DNA of 64,000 bases from Rhodococcus sp. 06-235-1A (GCF_002258785.1 NZ_NOYI01000012.1:434001-498000), one strand, 5' to 3'. Shown: positions 19,383 to 30,050, counted from the first letter of the stretch. Numbers and translations are program-made. Notes: generated by a model from the sequence alone, not told the origin.

Positions 19383-20795
19383 CCGGTCCATCGTTCGAGA
19401 ACCTGTTGCCACTCCGCCGATTCGGAGCGTCCGGCCCACGCGATGTAGCCGTCGGGCCGGACGAGAACGGCTGGGCCTCCATCGGTGCGACGAGCGATAT
19501 CTGCTGTCCTGCAGTCTCTCTCGCCGATCAGAAGAAAGTCGTGCGCACGAAGCCGGTCGGTGACCGTGCCCTGGTTCAGCGGGATCCGTACGGCCCGGGT
19601 CCCCACCAGGGCATGCTCACCCCGGGTGCGCGCGTACGAAATCCCCACTCCCGAGAACATGCCCGCAATCTTGGCGACCGCACGTTGGCTACGAAGCACC
19701 CGTGCGGACACGATGTTGCGTAGCTTCTGCGCTATCACCGAGCGCAGCAACAACATGCGGATCGTCGCGCCGCTAGTGCGCAGCACCAGCTTTCCCACGG
19801 GATGCCGCTCGTCGTGATAGGTGTCGAGGATCTTCTGGTCGGCACCGCCGAGGACAGCAGCCAGCTTCCAGCCGAGGTTCATCGCGTCCTGGATTCCGGT
19901 GTTCATGCCCTGTCCGCCGGCAGGCGAATGTACGTGCGCAGCATCTCCGGCCAGGAATACCCGGCCCACTCGGTAGCGTCGGACTTGCCTCTCGTCGCAG
20001 GAGAAGCGCGAACTCCATCGCACGTCGGTCCAGCCGTAGTCGGTTCCGATCGCGCGGCGCACCACGACACGAAGCCGCGTCTCGTCGACCGATGCAGCTA
20101 CATCTGCCCTGTCGGTACGGTCGCAGGCAATCACCCGGAACCACCCGTCGCCGAAGGGCGCGACGAACGCAAAGCAGTCCTTGCCTGCGCCGATGTTGAT
20201 CAGGCCGTTGGGCGGATCGACCAACCGGACATCCGCGAGCATGATCGACCGCAGCAATTCCTTGCCGGGGAAGTCGAGTCCTATCGACGTGCGGACGATA
20301 CTGTGCACCCCGTCGGTGCCGGCCGCGTACGACGCCGTCCATTCCTGCGCGCTGCCGTCGGCCGCCCTCCCACGCACCACGACTCCGTCGGCGTCCTGTT
20401 CGAGACCGGTGACCGTCACCCCGCGCAGAATCCGCGCACCGGATGCCCGCGCGTACTCCTCGAGTCGACCGTCCACGTTTGTCTGCGGCGTGACCAGTAG
20501 ATACGGAAACTGCGACGGTAGTACGCCGAGGTCGAGGGACAGACCGTTCCAGAGTTTCAATCCCGACGCGTGCGCTCCGGTGGCGAGCAGGTCCTCGGCA
20601 AGGCCACGACTGTCGAGAACCTCCAGCGTGCGGGCGTGCACTCCGAAAGCTCGCGACAGCGGTGACGGCGCCTCGTGTTTTTCGAGCACGGTCACCGAGC
20701 GGCCGGCACGCGCGAGTTCCCCCGCCAGCATGCAGCCCGCCGGACCTGCACCGACGACGATCACGTCCGAATGGTGCATGACGCACTCCCACTGT

Positions 20796-20824
20796 GGTCA
20801 GCGAATTCCTGGGTCAGCGAATTC
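20796..20824. repeat. Short tandem direct repeat before monooxygenase gene
   Basis: GGTCAGCGAATTC occurs at 20796-20808 and again at 20812-20824, a 16-nt period that begins 17 bp upstream of the monooxygenase start. Its GGTCA start resembles the nearby TetR half-site GGTCAACG, so it may be a degenerate extension of the operator array or a local duplication. Confidence 0.45.
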
Positions 20825-20827
20825 TCG

Positions 20828-20888
20828 GTCAACGCTTGTTGACTTCCGACGATAGACCCGCCGAGCACGGTGGTCAACGGTCGTTGAC
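20828..20888. promoter_or_regulatory. Twin TetR operators
   Basis: GTCAACGCTTGTTGAC (20828-20843, one mismatch in the arms) and GTCAACGGTCGTTGAC (20873-20888, perfect 7-2-7 inverted repeat) lie 45 bp apart centre to centre between the divergent monooxygenase and tetR genes. One would cover each promoter, so the TetR protein at 20902 probably represses both directions. Confidence 0.75.
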
Positions 20889-20901
20889 TTAGGCTACGGA
20901 G

Positions 20902-21465
20902 ATGACCGAACGACAACCTCGATCCGCGGCCGCTACCCGGGCTCGCATTCTCGACGCAGCCCGCGCACAATTCGCCGCCGACGGCTACGACCGCACCACC
21001 ATGCGGTCCGTCGCCGGCACTGCAGGCGTCGACGCGGCCATGGTCGTCCGGTATTTCGGAACCAAGGAAGCGCTGTTCGCCGAAGCCGCCACATTCGTAC
21101 TCGGCATTCCGGATCTGACCGACGTGGCACCCGACAGAATTGCAGAAGTGTTGATGCCCAAATTCTTTCAAGTCTGGGAGGAGGACGACACATTCCTCGC
21201 CTTGATGCGCGCGGCCGCCACCAACTCCGCCGCCGCCGCGGCGATGCAACAGGTGTTCGCCACACAGGTAGCGCCTGCCCTGGCCGCCGTCACGGTCGAC
21301 CGGCACGCAGAACGCGCTGCGCTGGTCGGAACCCAGGTACTCGGCTTGGTCTTCGCTCGCTACATCCTCCAGGTGTCGCCACTGGCAGGGATGAGCCACG
21401 AGCAGTTGGTTCGGTGGGTAGGGCCGACACTGCGGCGCTACCTCACCGAACCACTCGACCGATAA
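20902..21465 (+). CDS. TetR-family regulator of the FAD monooxygenase
   Basis: This 187-residue protein has an N-terminal TetR helix-turn-helix (about 28-58; TTMRSVAGTAGVDAAMVVRY with FGTKEALFAEA). The C-terminal domain resembles the TetR_C 'TipA-like/PF17920' type found next to drug-modifying genes. It is divergent from the FAD monooxygenase, with two strong palindromes between them. Its stop lies 2 bp from the convergent glpD stop. Confidence 0.88.
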   Translation: MTERQPRSAAATRARILDAARAQFAADGYDRTTMRSVAGTAGVDAAMVVRYFGTKEALFAEAATFVLGIPDLTDVAPDRIAEVLMPKFFQVWEEDDTFLALMRAAATNSAAAAAMQQVFATQVAPALAAVTVDRHAERAALVGTQVLGLVFARYILQVSPLAGMSHEQLVRWVGPTLRRYLTEPLDR

Positions 21466-21467
21466 GG

Positions 21468-23174
21468 TCAGCTCACCCCGGCGCGTACGTCGGGCGCACC
21501 GAGTCGGGCTGCATCGGCAGTGTCGTCATCGGGCTGCTGCTGCGAATCCCGTTCTGCCAGAACACGAAGCCGATAGTGCTCGATCTCCTCGGCAACGTGC
21601 TGGTCGTCCCATCCCAGGATAGGCGCAACCAGCCGGGCCACCTCGTCGGCGGCCGCTTCACCACGATCGGAAACCTCGATGGAGATGCGAGTACGCCGCG
21701 TCAGGATATCTTCGAGGTGCCGCGCGCCTTCGTGACTCGCGGCGTAGACGGCCTCGACCTTGAGATACTCCGGTGCACTCTCGAGAGGCTCGCCGAGTTC
21801 GGGATCGGCGTCGATGAGATCCAACAACTCACCCATCAGAGTGCCGTACCGACCCAACAGATGCTCGACGCGTGAGACGCGCATCCCGGTGCGTTCGGCC
21901 GTCAGAGCGCGGGAATTGAACGCACCGAGGTAGCCGTCGGCACCGACGAGCGGAATGTCCTCGGTGACGCACTTCGGCACCGTGCGTTCGAGTCCGTGCA
22001 CCGCGGAATCGACTGCGTCCTTGGCCATCACGCGGTAGGTGGTGTACTTGCCACCCGCGATGACCGTCAGCCCGCGCACCGGACTGGACACCGCATGCTC
22101 CCGGGAGAGGGTGCTGGTGGAATCGGATTCTCCGAACAGCAACGGACGCAGGCCTGCGTAGACCCCGACGACGTCGGTCCGGTCCAGCGGATCGGCCAGC
22201 AGCTTGTTCACATGACCGAGGATGTAGTCGATGTCGCTCTGGCTCGCGGCCGGGTGAGCCAGATCCAGCTTCCAGTCGGTATCGGTGGTTCCGATGATCC
22301 AGTGACTGCCCCAGGGGATGACGAACAGCAGGCTCTTCTCGGTTCGCGTGATGATTCCGGTGGCACTGTTGATGCGGTTGCGCGGCACCACCAGGTGTAC
22401 GCCCTTGGAGGCGCGAACCTGGAATTGTCCACGGCCACCGACCATCTGCTGCACCTCGTCGGTCCAGACACCGGCCGCGTTGATGACCTGCTTGGCCCGC
22501 ACCTCGAAGGAGCGGCCCGTTTCGAGGTCGCTCGCCACGACGCCGACAACCTTGTCGTCCTCCCGAAGGAAGCCCGTGACGCGAGTGCTGTTGGCACACA
22601 ACGCGCCGTACGCGGCCGCAGTACGAGCGAGCATCATCGTGTGCCGTGCGTCGTCCACCTGCCCCTCGTAGAACTTCACCGCACCGCGGATCGCCGAGCG
22701 CTTACCGGACGGGAAGGACTCGAGCGTCTTCTTCTTGCCGAGGTGCTTGTGGTGGCTCGGAACGCCGCGCCCGGCACCCATGACGTCGTAGACGCCGATG
22801 CCGAGCCCGACGTACGGACGATCGATCACCTTCTCGAGCGGATAGATGAACGGCACCGGGCGAGCAAGGTGCGGGCACAGCTTGTTCAGAACCAGTGAAC
22901 GCTCTTTGAGCGCCTCGAACACCAACGCGAAGTTGAACTGTTCGAGGTAGCGCAGGCCGCCGTGGAAGAGCTTGCTGGAGCGGCTGGACGTTCCCGCCGC
23001 GTAGTCACGCGCTTCGAGCAGACCCACCTTCAAGCCACGCGTCACCGCGTCCAACGCCGTTCCCGCACCGACGACGCCGCCGCCGATCACCAGAATGTCG
23101 AGCTCTTCGGCCTCCATCCGCGCCAACGCGTCTGCGCGGGACTGCGGACTCAAAGCCGTTGTGGTGGAACTCAT
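21468..23174 (-). CDS. glpD: Aerobic glycerol-3-phosphate dehydrogenase
   Basis: This 568-residue FAD enzyme oxidises glycerol 3-phosphate to dihydroxyacetone phosphate and passes electrons to the quinone pool at the inner face of the membrane. FAD motif: [20 protein letters not shown] (about residues 28-47). Family signatures [20 protein letters not shown] (about 63-82) and [16 protein letters not shown] (about 373-388) are both intact. It is the last gene of glpF-glpK-glpD; its ATG overlaps the glpK stop by 4 nt. Confidence 0.96.
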   Translation of the reverse strand: MSSTTTALSPQSRADALARMEAEELDILVIGGGVVGAGTALDAVTRGLKVGLLEARDYAAGTSSRSSKLFHGGLRYLEQFNFALVFEALKERSLVLNKLCPHLARPVPFIYPLEKVIDRPYVGLGIGVYDVMGAGRGVPSHHKHLGKKKTLESFPSGKRSAIRGAVKFYEGQVDDARHTMMLARTAAAYGALCANSTRVTGFLREDDKVVGVVASDLETGRSFEVRAKQVINAAGVWTDEVQQMVGGRGQFQVRASKGVHLVVPRNRINSATGIITRTEKSLLFVIPWGSHWIIGTTDTDWKLDLAHPAASQSDIDYILGHVNKLLADPLDRTDVVGVYAGLRPLLFGESDSTSTLSREHAVSSPVRGLTVIAGGKYTTYRVMAKDAVDSAVHGLERTVPKCVTEDIPLVGADGYLGAFNSRALTAERTGMRVSRVEHLLGRYGTLMGELLDLIDADPELGEPLESAPEYLKVEAVYAASHEGARHLEDILTRRTRISIEVSDRGEAAADEVARLVAPILGWDDQHVAEEIEHYRLRVLAERDSQQQPDDDTADAARLGAPDVRAGVS

Positions 23175-24688
23175 TCTTCATCAACCCAATCGAGAGTACG
23201 TGTTACTGCCTTCTTCCAGCCGGCGTACAACTTTGCCCGCTGGTCTTCGTCCATGGACGGGGTCCATGTCTTGTCCTCGGCCCAGTTCTGGCGGATGTCG
23301 TCCTCGCTCTCCCAGTATCCGACGGCGAGGCCGGCCGCGTATGCCGCTCCGAGAGCCGTGGTTTCGGCCACCACGGGACGCACCACGTCGACGTTCAGAA
23401 TGTCGGACTGGAACTGCATCAGCAGCTCGTTGACGACCATTCCGCCGTCTACCTTGAGCACCTCGAGATCGACGCCGGAGTCTGCGTTCATGGCCTCGAT
23501 CACCTCACGCGTCTGGTATGCGGTGGCCTCGAGCACGGCGCGGGCGAGGTGTCCCTTGTTGACGAATCGCGTCAATCCCACGATGGCACCGCGCGCATCC
23601 GAGCGCCAGTGCGGAGCGAAGAGTCCGGAGAATGCGGGCACGAAGTATGCGCCGCCGTTGTCGTCCACCGAACGTGCGTCGGTCTCGATGTCCGCGGCGG
23701 AGGAGATCATGCCGAGGTTGTCACGCAGCCACTGCACGAGCGAGCCCGTCACGGCGATGGAACCCTCGAGCGCGTACACCGTCGGCTGGTCGCCGATCTT
23801 GTAGCAGACCGTGGTCAGCAGTCCGTTCTTGCTCATGACCTTTTCGGTGCCGGTGTTGAGCAGCACGAAATTGCCTGTGCCGTAGGTGTTCTTGGCCTCA
23901 CCGGGAGACAGGCAGGCCTGCCCGAAGGTCGCTGCCTGCTGATCGCCGAGGATGCCTGCGATCGGCACTCCACTGAACGGTCCGCGCTCGCGGCCGGTGC
24001 CGTACACCTCGGAACTCGAGCGGATCTCGGGCATCATCGACATCGGGATGTCCATGTCCGCGCAAATGCTCTCGTCCCACTGCAGGGTGTCCAGGTCCAT
24101 CAGCAGGGTGCGCGAGGCATTGGTCGGATCGGTGTAGTGCAACCCGCCGTCGACACCACCGGTCATGTTCCACAGCACCCAGGTGTCCATGTTGCCGAAA
24201 CACAGTTCTCCCGCTTCGGCTTTCGCCCGTGCACCGTCGACGTTGTCGAGGATCCACTTGATCTTGGGACCCGAGAAGTAGGTCGCGAGCGGCAGACCGG
24301 TCTTGGCGGTGTACTTGTTGGCGTCGCCGCCGCCCAGCGCGGTGGCGATCCGATCGGTACGGGTGTCCTGCCACACGATGGCGTTGTAGATCGGCTTGCC
24401 CGTTTCGCGCTCCCACACCAGCGCCGTCTCACGCTGGTTGGTGATACCGACTGCCGCGATGTCCTCGCGCGTCAGATCGGCTGCGGCCATGGCACCGGCC
24501 GCCACGGCGCGTACGTTGTCCCAGATCTCGGACGCGTCGTGCTCGACCCAGCCGGCCTGCGGAAAGATCTGCTTGTGTTCCTTCTGATCGACCGCGACGA
24601 CGGTGCCCGCGTGATCGAAGATCATGCAGCGTGACGACGTCGTTCCCTGATCGATCGCGGCGACGTACTTTCCTGCGAACTCGGTCAT
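23171..24688 (-). CDS. glpK: Glycerol kinase
   Basis: This 505-residue FGGY-family kinase phosphorylates glycerol with ATP after facilitated entry through GlpF. The N-terminal [16 protein letters not shown] carries the phosphate-binding loop (about residues 9-24). The glycerol-binding segment [16 protein letters not shown] (about 84-99) and the FGGY signature near [16 protein letters not shown] (about 410-425) are complete. Start and stop both overlap neighbours by 4 nt (ATGA), so the three glp genes are translationally coupled. Confidence 0.97.
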   Translation of the reverse strand: MTEFAGKYVAAIDQGTTSSRCMIFDHAGTVVAVDQKEHKQIFPQAGWVEHDASEIWDNVRAVAAGAMAAADLTREDIAAVGITNQRETALVWERETGKPIYNAIVWQDTRTDRIATALGGGDANKYTAKTGLPLATYFSGPKIKWILDNVDGARAKAEAGELCFGNMDTWVLWNMTGGVDGGLHYTDPTNASRTLLMDLDTLQWDESICADMDIPMSMMPEIRSSSEVYGTGRERGPFSGVPIAGILGDQQAATFGQACLSPGEAKNTYGTGNFVLLNTGTEKVMSKNGLLTTVCYKIGDQPTVYALEGSIAVTGSLVQWLRDNLGMISSAADIETDARSVDDNGGAYFVPAFSGLFAPHWRSDARGAIVGLTRFVNKGHLARAVLEATAYQTREVIEAMNADSGVDLEVLKVDGGMVVNELLMQFQSDILNVDVVRPVVAETTALGAAYAAGLAVGYWESEDDIRQNWAEDKTWTPSMDEDQRAKLYAGWKKAVTRTLDWVDEE

Positions 24689-25539
24689 GACTTCTCTCCT
24701 GTGGTCTGGGTGTCGGCTGGGAGTCGTGATGGCGGCTCGGGCGTCGAACCTTCTTGCTTACGTAGGTTCTTTCCGATGAGCAGGTCGTACAGGAACACTC
24801 CTATCGGTCCACCTACGAGAGGTCCGACGATGGGGACCCAGAAGTACAGGCCGCCGTATTGGTCACGCCACGCTCCACCGTATCCGGTGATGTACGACGC
24901 CAGGCGAGGTCCGAAATCTCGGGCCGGATTGATCGCGTATCCGGCGTTGGTGGCCCAGGCGAAACCGATGGCGACGACGATGAGTCCGACGATCAGTGGA
25001 GCCATGTTGGCCATGGGGGCGGTGCCGAGCGAATCGGTTACGGCAACGATGAGGAACAGCAGGATCGCGGTGCCGATGATCTGATCGATCAGCGCCGAGG
25101 ACACGCTGACGGGCAACGTTCCGTTTCCGGGAAGCGTCGAGAAGATCGTCTGGGTGGCGGTGGTGTGCCCGGGATCCACCGCGTTGATCATGTCGTTGTA
25201 GTTCCAGCGCACCAGCAGCGCGGCCACGAAGGCACCTGCGGTCTGCGCGAGGATGTAGGGCGCAACCATCTTCCAGCTGAATCCGCGGAAGAGGGCGAAC
25301 GTGATGGTGACCGCGGGGTTGAGGTGCGCCCCGGTGATACGACCGGCGACGTAGATGCCGAACATCACGCCAAGCCCCCATGCCCAGGCGATCGAGTCGT
25401 GGTCTCCGAGACTTCCCGATTCACCGCCCGAGACCACCTGCGCGACGACGCCGACGCCGAACAGAATGAGAATCAGGGTTCCGGCGAATTCGGCGGCCAT
25501 GTGCGCCGGCAATCCCCATTCCGGTTCCTTACGAGCCAT
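24685..25539 (-). CDS. glpF: Glycerol uptake facilitator, aquaglyceroporin
   Basis: This 284-residue MIP-family channel has six membrane helices and both pore NPA motifs, AHLNPAVT (about residue 75) and AINPARD (about 213). The Asp after the second NPAR is typical of glycerol-conducting members. The ATG at 25539 starts the usual short cytoplasmic N-terminus; the frame upstream (38 codons, rich in Cys and His) has no family similarity and overlaps the promoter region. It is first in the glp operon, divergent from a SorC-type regulator. Confidence 0.95.
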   Translation of the reverse strand: MARKEPEWGLPAHMAAEFAGTLILILFGVGVVAQVVSGGESGSLGDHDSIAWAWGLGVMFGIYVAGRITGAHLNPAVTITFALFRGFSWKMVAPYILAQTAGAFVAALLVRWNYNDMINAVDPGHTTATQTIFSTLPGNGTLPVSVSSALIDQIIGTAILLFLIVAVTDSLGTAPMANMAPLIVGLIVVAIGFAWATNAGYAINPARDFGPRLASYITGYGGAWRDQYGGLYFWVPIVGPLVGGPIGVFLYDLLIGKNLRKQEGSTPEPPSRLPADTQTTGEKS

Positions 25540-25625
25540 TGTGTAGCCTCCGCAAAGTTGGTGATGCACGCCACATTGCGTGCTGTTTGCCACGGTAGAC
25601 GTCCTGCACTGCGTTGCACAGTCGA

Positions 25626-25639
25626 TGCACATATGTGCA
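25626..25639. promoter_or_regulatory. SorC-type operator candidate in glpF-regulator gap
   Basis: TGCACATATGTGCA is a perfect 14-bp palindrome. A further TTGCACA half-site lies at about 25614-25620, and GATGCACG occurs at about 25563-25570 nearer glpF, so half-sites are spread across the intergenic region. The position between the divergent regulator and glpF supports regulation of both. Confidence 0.6.
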
Positions 25640-25661
25640 ATTCGGTCGTACACTGGGCCCG

Positions 25662-26645
25662 GTGACGGACACCGGCATCACTCCCGAATCCGACCTGCGG
25701 ACCGGCCACGCCACCCAGGCCGCCCGCCTGTACTACTTCCAGGACATGACGATGGCGGCGATCGGCCGTGAGCTGGGCGTCTCTCGTTCCACGGTCTCGC
25801 GACTGATCACGTTCGCGCGGGCATCGGGACTGGTGGAAATCAAGATCTCCACACCACTCGGGCAGGCACCGCGAATCGAGCGGGCCTTTGCCGATCTGTA
25901 CGACATCCGTGCACACGTCGTCCCGGTGTCGGAAACCGTCGACGAGTTGCAGCGCCTCGATCGTGTCGCCACGTTCGCCGGCCGATTGCTGACGTCGTTC
26001 TTCGAGTCCGACATGGTGATGGGCGTGGCCTGGGGAACCACCGTCAGTGCCGTCAGCCGCAAGGTGGCACCCAAGAGAACCCACAACTCGACCGTCGTGC
26101 AGCTCAACGGGGCAGCCAACACCCGCACCACCGGTGTCTCCTACGCCACCGACATCATCAGAACCTTTGCCGATGCCTATGGCGCTGTGGCACAGGGATT
26201 TCCGGTTCCTGCATTCTTCGATTACCCCGAGACCCGCCGACACCTGTGGCGTGAACGCAGCATCAAGCGAGTACTCGAGCTGCAGGATCGGATGAACCTG
26301 GCCGTGTTCAGCATCGGCGTCATGAGCGGAGCCGTACCGAGCCACGTGTACAGCGCCGGCTACCTCGAACCCGAGGACGGTGCCGAGCTCCGACGTGACG
26401 GCGTCGTCGGAGACATCGCCACGGTATTCCTCCGATCCGACGGAAGCTACGACCGAATTGCGTTGAACGACAGGTCCAGTGGCCCCAGTCTCGATCGCAT
26501 CAAGAGGGTCGAGCGACGACTGTGCATCGTCGCCGGGGCTTCCAAGCTCGACGCACTCACCGCGGCGCTGCGAGGCGGACTGATCACCGACCTCGTCATC
26601 GACGACATCAGCGCCGCCCAACTGATCCTGCGATCACGCACCTGA
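25662..26645 (+). CDS. SorC/DeoR-type sugar-binding transcriptional regulator
   Basis: This 327-residue regulator has an N-terminal helix-turn-helix (MTMAAIGRELGVSRSTVSRL, about residues 28-47) and a SorC-type phosphosugar-binding domain (about 70-320) with GVAWGTTVSAV, FSIGVMSGAVPSHV and VAGASKLDALTAALRGGLI. Such proteins respond to a phosphorylated metabolite, here most likely glycerol 3-phosphate or dihydroxyacetone phosphate. The GTG at 25662 is preferred over the earlier in-frame ATG at 25614 because the palindrome at 25626 would otherwise lie inside the gene. It is divergent from glpF, so it probably controls the glycerol operon. Confidence 0.87.
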   Translation: MTDTGITPESDLRTGHATQAARLYYFQDMTMAAIGRELGVSRSTVSRLITFARASGLVEIKISTPLGQAPRIERAFADLYDIRAHVVPVSETVDELQRLDRVATFAGRLLTSFFESDMVMGVAWGTTVSAVSRKVAPKRTHNSTVVQLNGAANTRTTGVSYATDIIRTFADAYGAVAQGFPVPAFFDYPETRRHLWRERSIKRVLELQDRMNLAVFSIGVMSGAVPSHVYSAGYLEPEDGAELRRDGVVGDIATVFLRSDGSYDRIALNDRSSGPSLDRIKRVERRLCIVAGASKLDALTAALRGGLITDLVIDDISAAQLILRSRT

Positions 26646-26725
26646 CGGTTGCTCTTGCGCTCACGCACTCGAGGTGTCACTCTTGAAACCATGACAACCG
26701 GAAAGGCGGACACCGCCTCCCTCAC

Positions 26726-27991
26726 GTGAGCGCCGTGCCGATGCCGTCGACATTCCCCCGTCGCGGCACATTCAGTGACGATCCCGATACATATTCCGAG
26801 AGCATTCGTGCGGTCTGCGCGGCTCGCGACAGCTGGCTCGGCCGCGGCCTGAGAGTTGGGCCGTCGGACAGATCGACCGCGGAATCTGCAGTGGCACAAC
26901 TGTATCGACGGGTGGGGTACGAGGAGCCCGAGTTCGTGTGGGTTCCCTCGCCCGCTGCCGCGACGGCGTTCGTCACCGCCGAGGGGCTGGCGACGGAGAC
27001 GCCCGTACCCGGTGACACGATCGACCATGCACCGGCACGTATTGCCTCGCTGCTGGCCGATTCGCGCCGGCGGATGGATCAGCGAATCGATGGTCGAAGA
27101 ATCGAATGGCCGCGACATCGATTCCGACCCGACGGGAACTTGGGCCGCGATCTTCGAGCGCGCGTCACAGCCGCGAACAGTCCACCCGAAGACGCCGCCC
27201 GCGCAGGCATCAGCCCCGACCCCATCGTTCGCCGAACAGTCTGGAATTCGTTGCGCACCAGCCTGTTCGACGGGGTGGCCCCAGCGATCCGGCAGCTCGC
27301 CCCGCACTCCTTCGGCAGCATCACCTGGTACGGCCAACAGGAGGCGCATCGCGTCGCCTTCTACGACATCCATCGACGGTTCGGCTTGACCACCTTCGCG
27401 GCCGGCCACATCGAACTACTCGAACTTCAGCGCGATCTCGTCGAGTCGACGGGATGGTGGTGGGCGTTCGAAAACATCGCAGTGATGTGCGAGCGACCCA
27501 CCACCCTGCAGACCGAACCGATACCGGACTCCGTCCACGGCGAAGTGCGCCTGCACAATTCGCGTGCACCCGCACTCGAGTTCAGCGATGGACATGCCGT
27601 GAACGTGATGCACGGCACCGTCGTTCCCGACTGGGTGATGCACGATCCGACCGTCGAACGCATCACCACCGAACGCAACGTCGAGGTTCGACGCTGCGCA
27701 ATCGAACGCATCGGCTGGGACACCTACCTCGACCAGGCCGGGCTAGCCCTGCTCGACACCGCCGACGATCCAGGAAATCCGGGGTGCACTCTGCACCTGT
27801 TCGCCACCCCCGCAGGATGGGGAGGCGACGGCCGAGTACTGCTGGCCGTCAACGGATCCCGCGAGAGAGACGGCGAACGTCGACGCTACGGCCTGCGCAT
27901 CCCCGATGAGATCTCCTCAGCACTGGACGCCGCTGCCTGGACGTACGGGCTGTCCGGATCCGACTATGCCCAACTGCTCCGCCGCACGTGA
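26726..27991 (+). CDS. DUF6745-type protein, function unknown
   Basis: This 421-residue soluble protein starts with GTG. I see no catalytic motif or membrane segment. Trp- and Tyr-rich stretches such as STGWWWAFENIAVMCERPTT and DYAQLLRRT at the very C-terminus recall the DUF6745 proteins found near or fused to leucine-rich or pentapeptide-like proteins in actinobacteria; that assignment is from memory of the family and only moderately sure. The reading frame shows normal GC-rich codon usage. It is followed by a small gene that either overlaps it by 4 nt (GTG start) or begins 44 nt later, so the two probably form one transcription unit. Confidence 0.65.
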   Translation: MSAVPMPSTFPRRGTFSDDPDTYSESIRAVCAARDSWLGRGLRVGPSDRSTAESAVAQLYRRVGYEEPEFVWVPSPAAATAFVTAEGLATETPVPGDTIDHAPARIASLLADSRRRMDQRIDGRRIEWPRHRFRPDGNLGRDLRARVTAANSPPEDAARAGISPDPIVRRTVWNSLRTSLFDGVAPAIRQLAPHSFGSITWYGQQEAHRVAFYDIHRRFGLTTFAAGHIELLELQRDLVESTGWWWAFENIAVMCERPTTLQTEPIPDSVHGEVRLHNSRAPALEFSDGHAVNVMHGTVVPDWVMHDPTVERITTERNVEVRRCAIERIGWDTYLDQAGLALLDTADDPGNPGCTLHLFATPAGWGGDGRVLLAVNGSRERDGERRRYGLRIPDEISSALDAAAWTYGLSGSDYAQLLRRT

Positions 27992-28035
27992 CTCCGAAGA
28001 CCACCCGACTCACACGACTACCCAAGGTGACTCAC

Positions 28036-28491
28036 ATGATCTCGAACATGACCCTGTCCACACTGACCACTCTCACCGGCCTCGACGTCTTCGACTACCT
28101 CGACCGAGAGATTTCCGTACCCGTGATCGACGGCCTGCAGGCCCAGGGAGATCTCATCGTCGTTCCCTACGCGCTGCTGGCCGAGAGCGTGGCCACCACC
28201 GTCCGTAGCCACACCGAGAACGTGCCACTCTCGGGAATAGAGTTGCTGCGCAGCGCAATCGGCGGTAACCCGCACAGCCTCGTCGCCGACGGCGGGCCGT
28301 GCACGTGGTCCGCTCCGGTGTTCGACGCCCGGGGCCTGGCCCTGGGCATTCTGGACACGTCGGTGACCGCGTATCTCATTCATCCGGAGCACGGTGCCAC
28401 CGGAATCGCGCCCGGCCGATACGTCATCGGTCGTCAGCGCGAGGGCACCCGAGGCGGGTGGGGTCGATCGTCCCAGCTGGTCGCCGACTGA
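28036..28491 (+). CDS. Uncharacterised partner of the DUF6745 gene
   Basis: This protein has 151 residues if the ATG at 28036 is used; AAGGTGA lies 5-6 nt before it. A GTG at 27988, overlapping the previous stop, would add 16 residues. No known domain is recognised. The middle contains VPYALLAESVATTVRSH, LVADGGPCTWSAPVFDARG and TGIAPGRYVIGRQREGTRGG, which look like a compact beta-rich fold, without membrane segments or a signal peptide. Tight linkage suggests it works with the DUF6745 protein. Confidence 0.6.
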   Translation: MISNMTLSTLTTLTGLDVFDYLDREISVPVIDGLQAQGDLIVVPYALLAESVATTVRSHTENVPLSGIELLRSAIGGNPHSLVADGGPCTWSAPVFDARGLALGILDTSVTAYLIHPEHGATGIAPGRYVIGRQREGTRGGWGRSSQLVAD

Positions 28492-28508
28492 CACTCACCG
28501 GTCGACTG

Positions 28509-30050
28509 TCACCGGTGGTTGTCATCCAGGCGGCGCGGCGTCGTCTCGTAGGATTCGAGGTCGAAGGTCCGCAGCAACCTGCGGAACCTGAAGCTGAAAT
28601 CGGGCCACAACGCGATGTTCCGACCTGTGCTGTCCAGGAACCAACTTCGACATCCACCGGTGACCCAGACGCTCTTGCTCATCTTTCGCTGGAGGTCGCT
28701 GTTGTAGCGTTCCTGCACCTCGGGACGCACCTCGACACTGGTGATCTGCTGATCCTGTACCGCGGCAACCGCGTCGACTATGTAATTGATCTGCGATTCG
28801 ATCATGAAGATCGCCGAGGAGTAGCCCAGCCCGGAGTTCGGTCCGAGGATGACGAACATGTTCGGGAACCCGGCCACCGCGGTGCCCTTGTAGGCCGACA
28901 CTCCCTGTTCCGCATATATCTGGGTCAACGTCTTACCGGCCCGGCCGCGAAACAGCTCGAATGCCGGCGAGTCGGTGATGCGAAAGCCGGTGGCGACCAC
29001 GATCGCATCGACCGGATGCACGGTGCCGTCGACCGTCAGGATCGCATCCTTCTGCACGCAGGCAATCCCGGAGGTGACGACGTCGACGTTCTCGCGACCG
29101 AGGGCCGGATAGTATTCGTTCGATGACAACATCCGCTGGCAGCCGACGCGATATTCGGGAGTGACCTGAGCTCGCAGGGCCCGGTCTCTCACCTCTATCC
29201 GCAGCTTGACCGCCGCGATCAGGCCGAGGCCGACGGTCGCCGGGGGAAACTTGATGAGCACGATCGCGTAGATCTCTCGCAGCAGGTAGAGAATCGACCG
29301 AAAGGCGCTGGTGAGACCGGGAATTCGACGAAAGGCGAACCTCTCGAGCTTGCTGTACTTTCGGAGCAGCCTCGGGAAGATCCACGGTGCCGTCCGCTGG
29401 AAGAGATCGAGATGGGCAACCGTGCCCGCGATTGCGGGCACGATCTGAATGGCCGATGCTCCGGTACCGATCACCGCCACCCGTTTGTGTGCGAGGTCGA
29501 CGGTGTGGTCCCACTGCGCCGAGTGGAAGACCGGGCCGTCGAACCGGTCGAGCCCCTCGATGTCCGGCATGTTCGGCTCGCACAGTGCCCCCATGGCCGA
29601 GACCACTACCTTCGCACTGATCGGTCCGTGAGTTGTGGCCAGCGTCCACCGCGACGTCGGCTCGTCCCAATCGGCTGCGATCAGTTCGTGATCGAACGAG
29701 AACTTCTCTCGAATGTCGTGCCGGTCGGCGACACCGAGAATGTAGTCCTGGATCTCCGGCTGCGTCGAGAACGATTGCGACCAGTTCGGATTGTGGTCGA
29801 AAGAGAACGAATACAGGTGCGACGGAACATCGCACGCGGCACCCGGATAGGTGTTGTCGCGCCAGGTTCCACCGAAGTCGTTGCCGCGTTCGAGAACCAC
29901 GAAGTCCTCGATACCGCGTCTGCGCAGTGCCACTGCGAGCCCGATCCCGCCGACACCTCCGCCGATCACTGCGATCTCCACCTCGCGTACAGGAGTCGAA
30001 GCAGCATCGGACAGGTGCGGACGAGTTACTGCGGTGTCGTGGATGACCAT
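28509..30050 (-). CDS. Flavin monooxygenase, Baeyer-Villiger/FMO type
   Basis: This 513-residue FAD/NADPH monooxygenase has first Rossmann motif GGGVGGIGLAVALRRRG (about 30-46), FMO/BVMO fingerprint FDGPVFHSAQW (about 166-176) and second dinucleotide motif VIGTGASAIQIVP (about 190-202). Typical GGTWRDNTYPGAACDVPS (about 60-77) is also present. These enzymes insert oxygen beside a ketone or N/S-oxygenate. It is last in the five-gene terpenoid operon; its ATG lies 25 nt inside the methyltransferase gene, so it is coupled to it. It probably tailors the product of that operon. It is 47% or so like the paralogue at 60160 by eye in motif regions only; no global alignment was made. Confidence 0.9.
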   Translation of the reverse strand: MVIHDTAVTRPHLSDAASTPVREVEIAVIGGGVGGIGLAVALRRRGIEDFVVLERGNDFGGTWRDNTYPGAACDVPSHLYSFSFDHNPNWSQSFSTQPEIQDYILGVADRHDIREKFSFDHELIAADWDEPTSRWTLATTHGPISAKVVVSAMGALCEPNMPDIEGLDRFDGPVFHSAQWDHTVDLAHKRVAVIGTGASAIQIVPAIAGTVAHLDLFQRTAPWIFPRLLRKYSKLERFAFRRIPGLTSAFRSILYLLREIYAIVLIKFPPATVGLGLIAAVKLRIEVRDRALRAQVTPEYRVGCQRMLSSNEYYPALGRENVDVVTSGIACVQKDAILTVDGTVHPVDAIVVATGFRITDSPAFELFRGRAGKTLTQIYAEQGVSAYKGTAVAGFPNMFVILGPNSGLGYSSAIFMIESQINYIVDAVAAVQDQQITSVEVRPEVQERYNSDLQRKMSKSVWVTGGCRSWFLDSTGRNIALWPDFSFRFRRLLRTFDLESYETTPRRLDDNHR

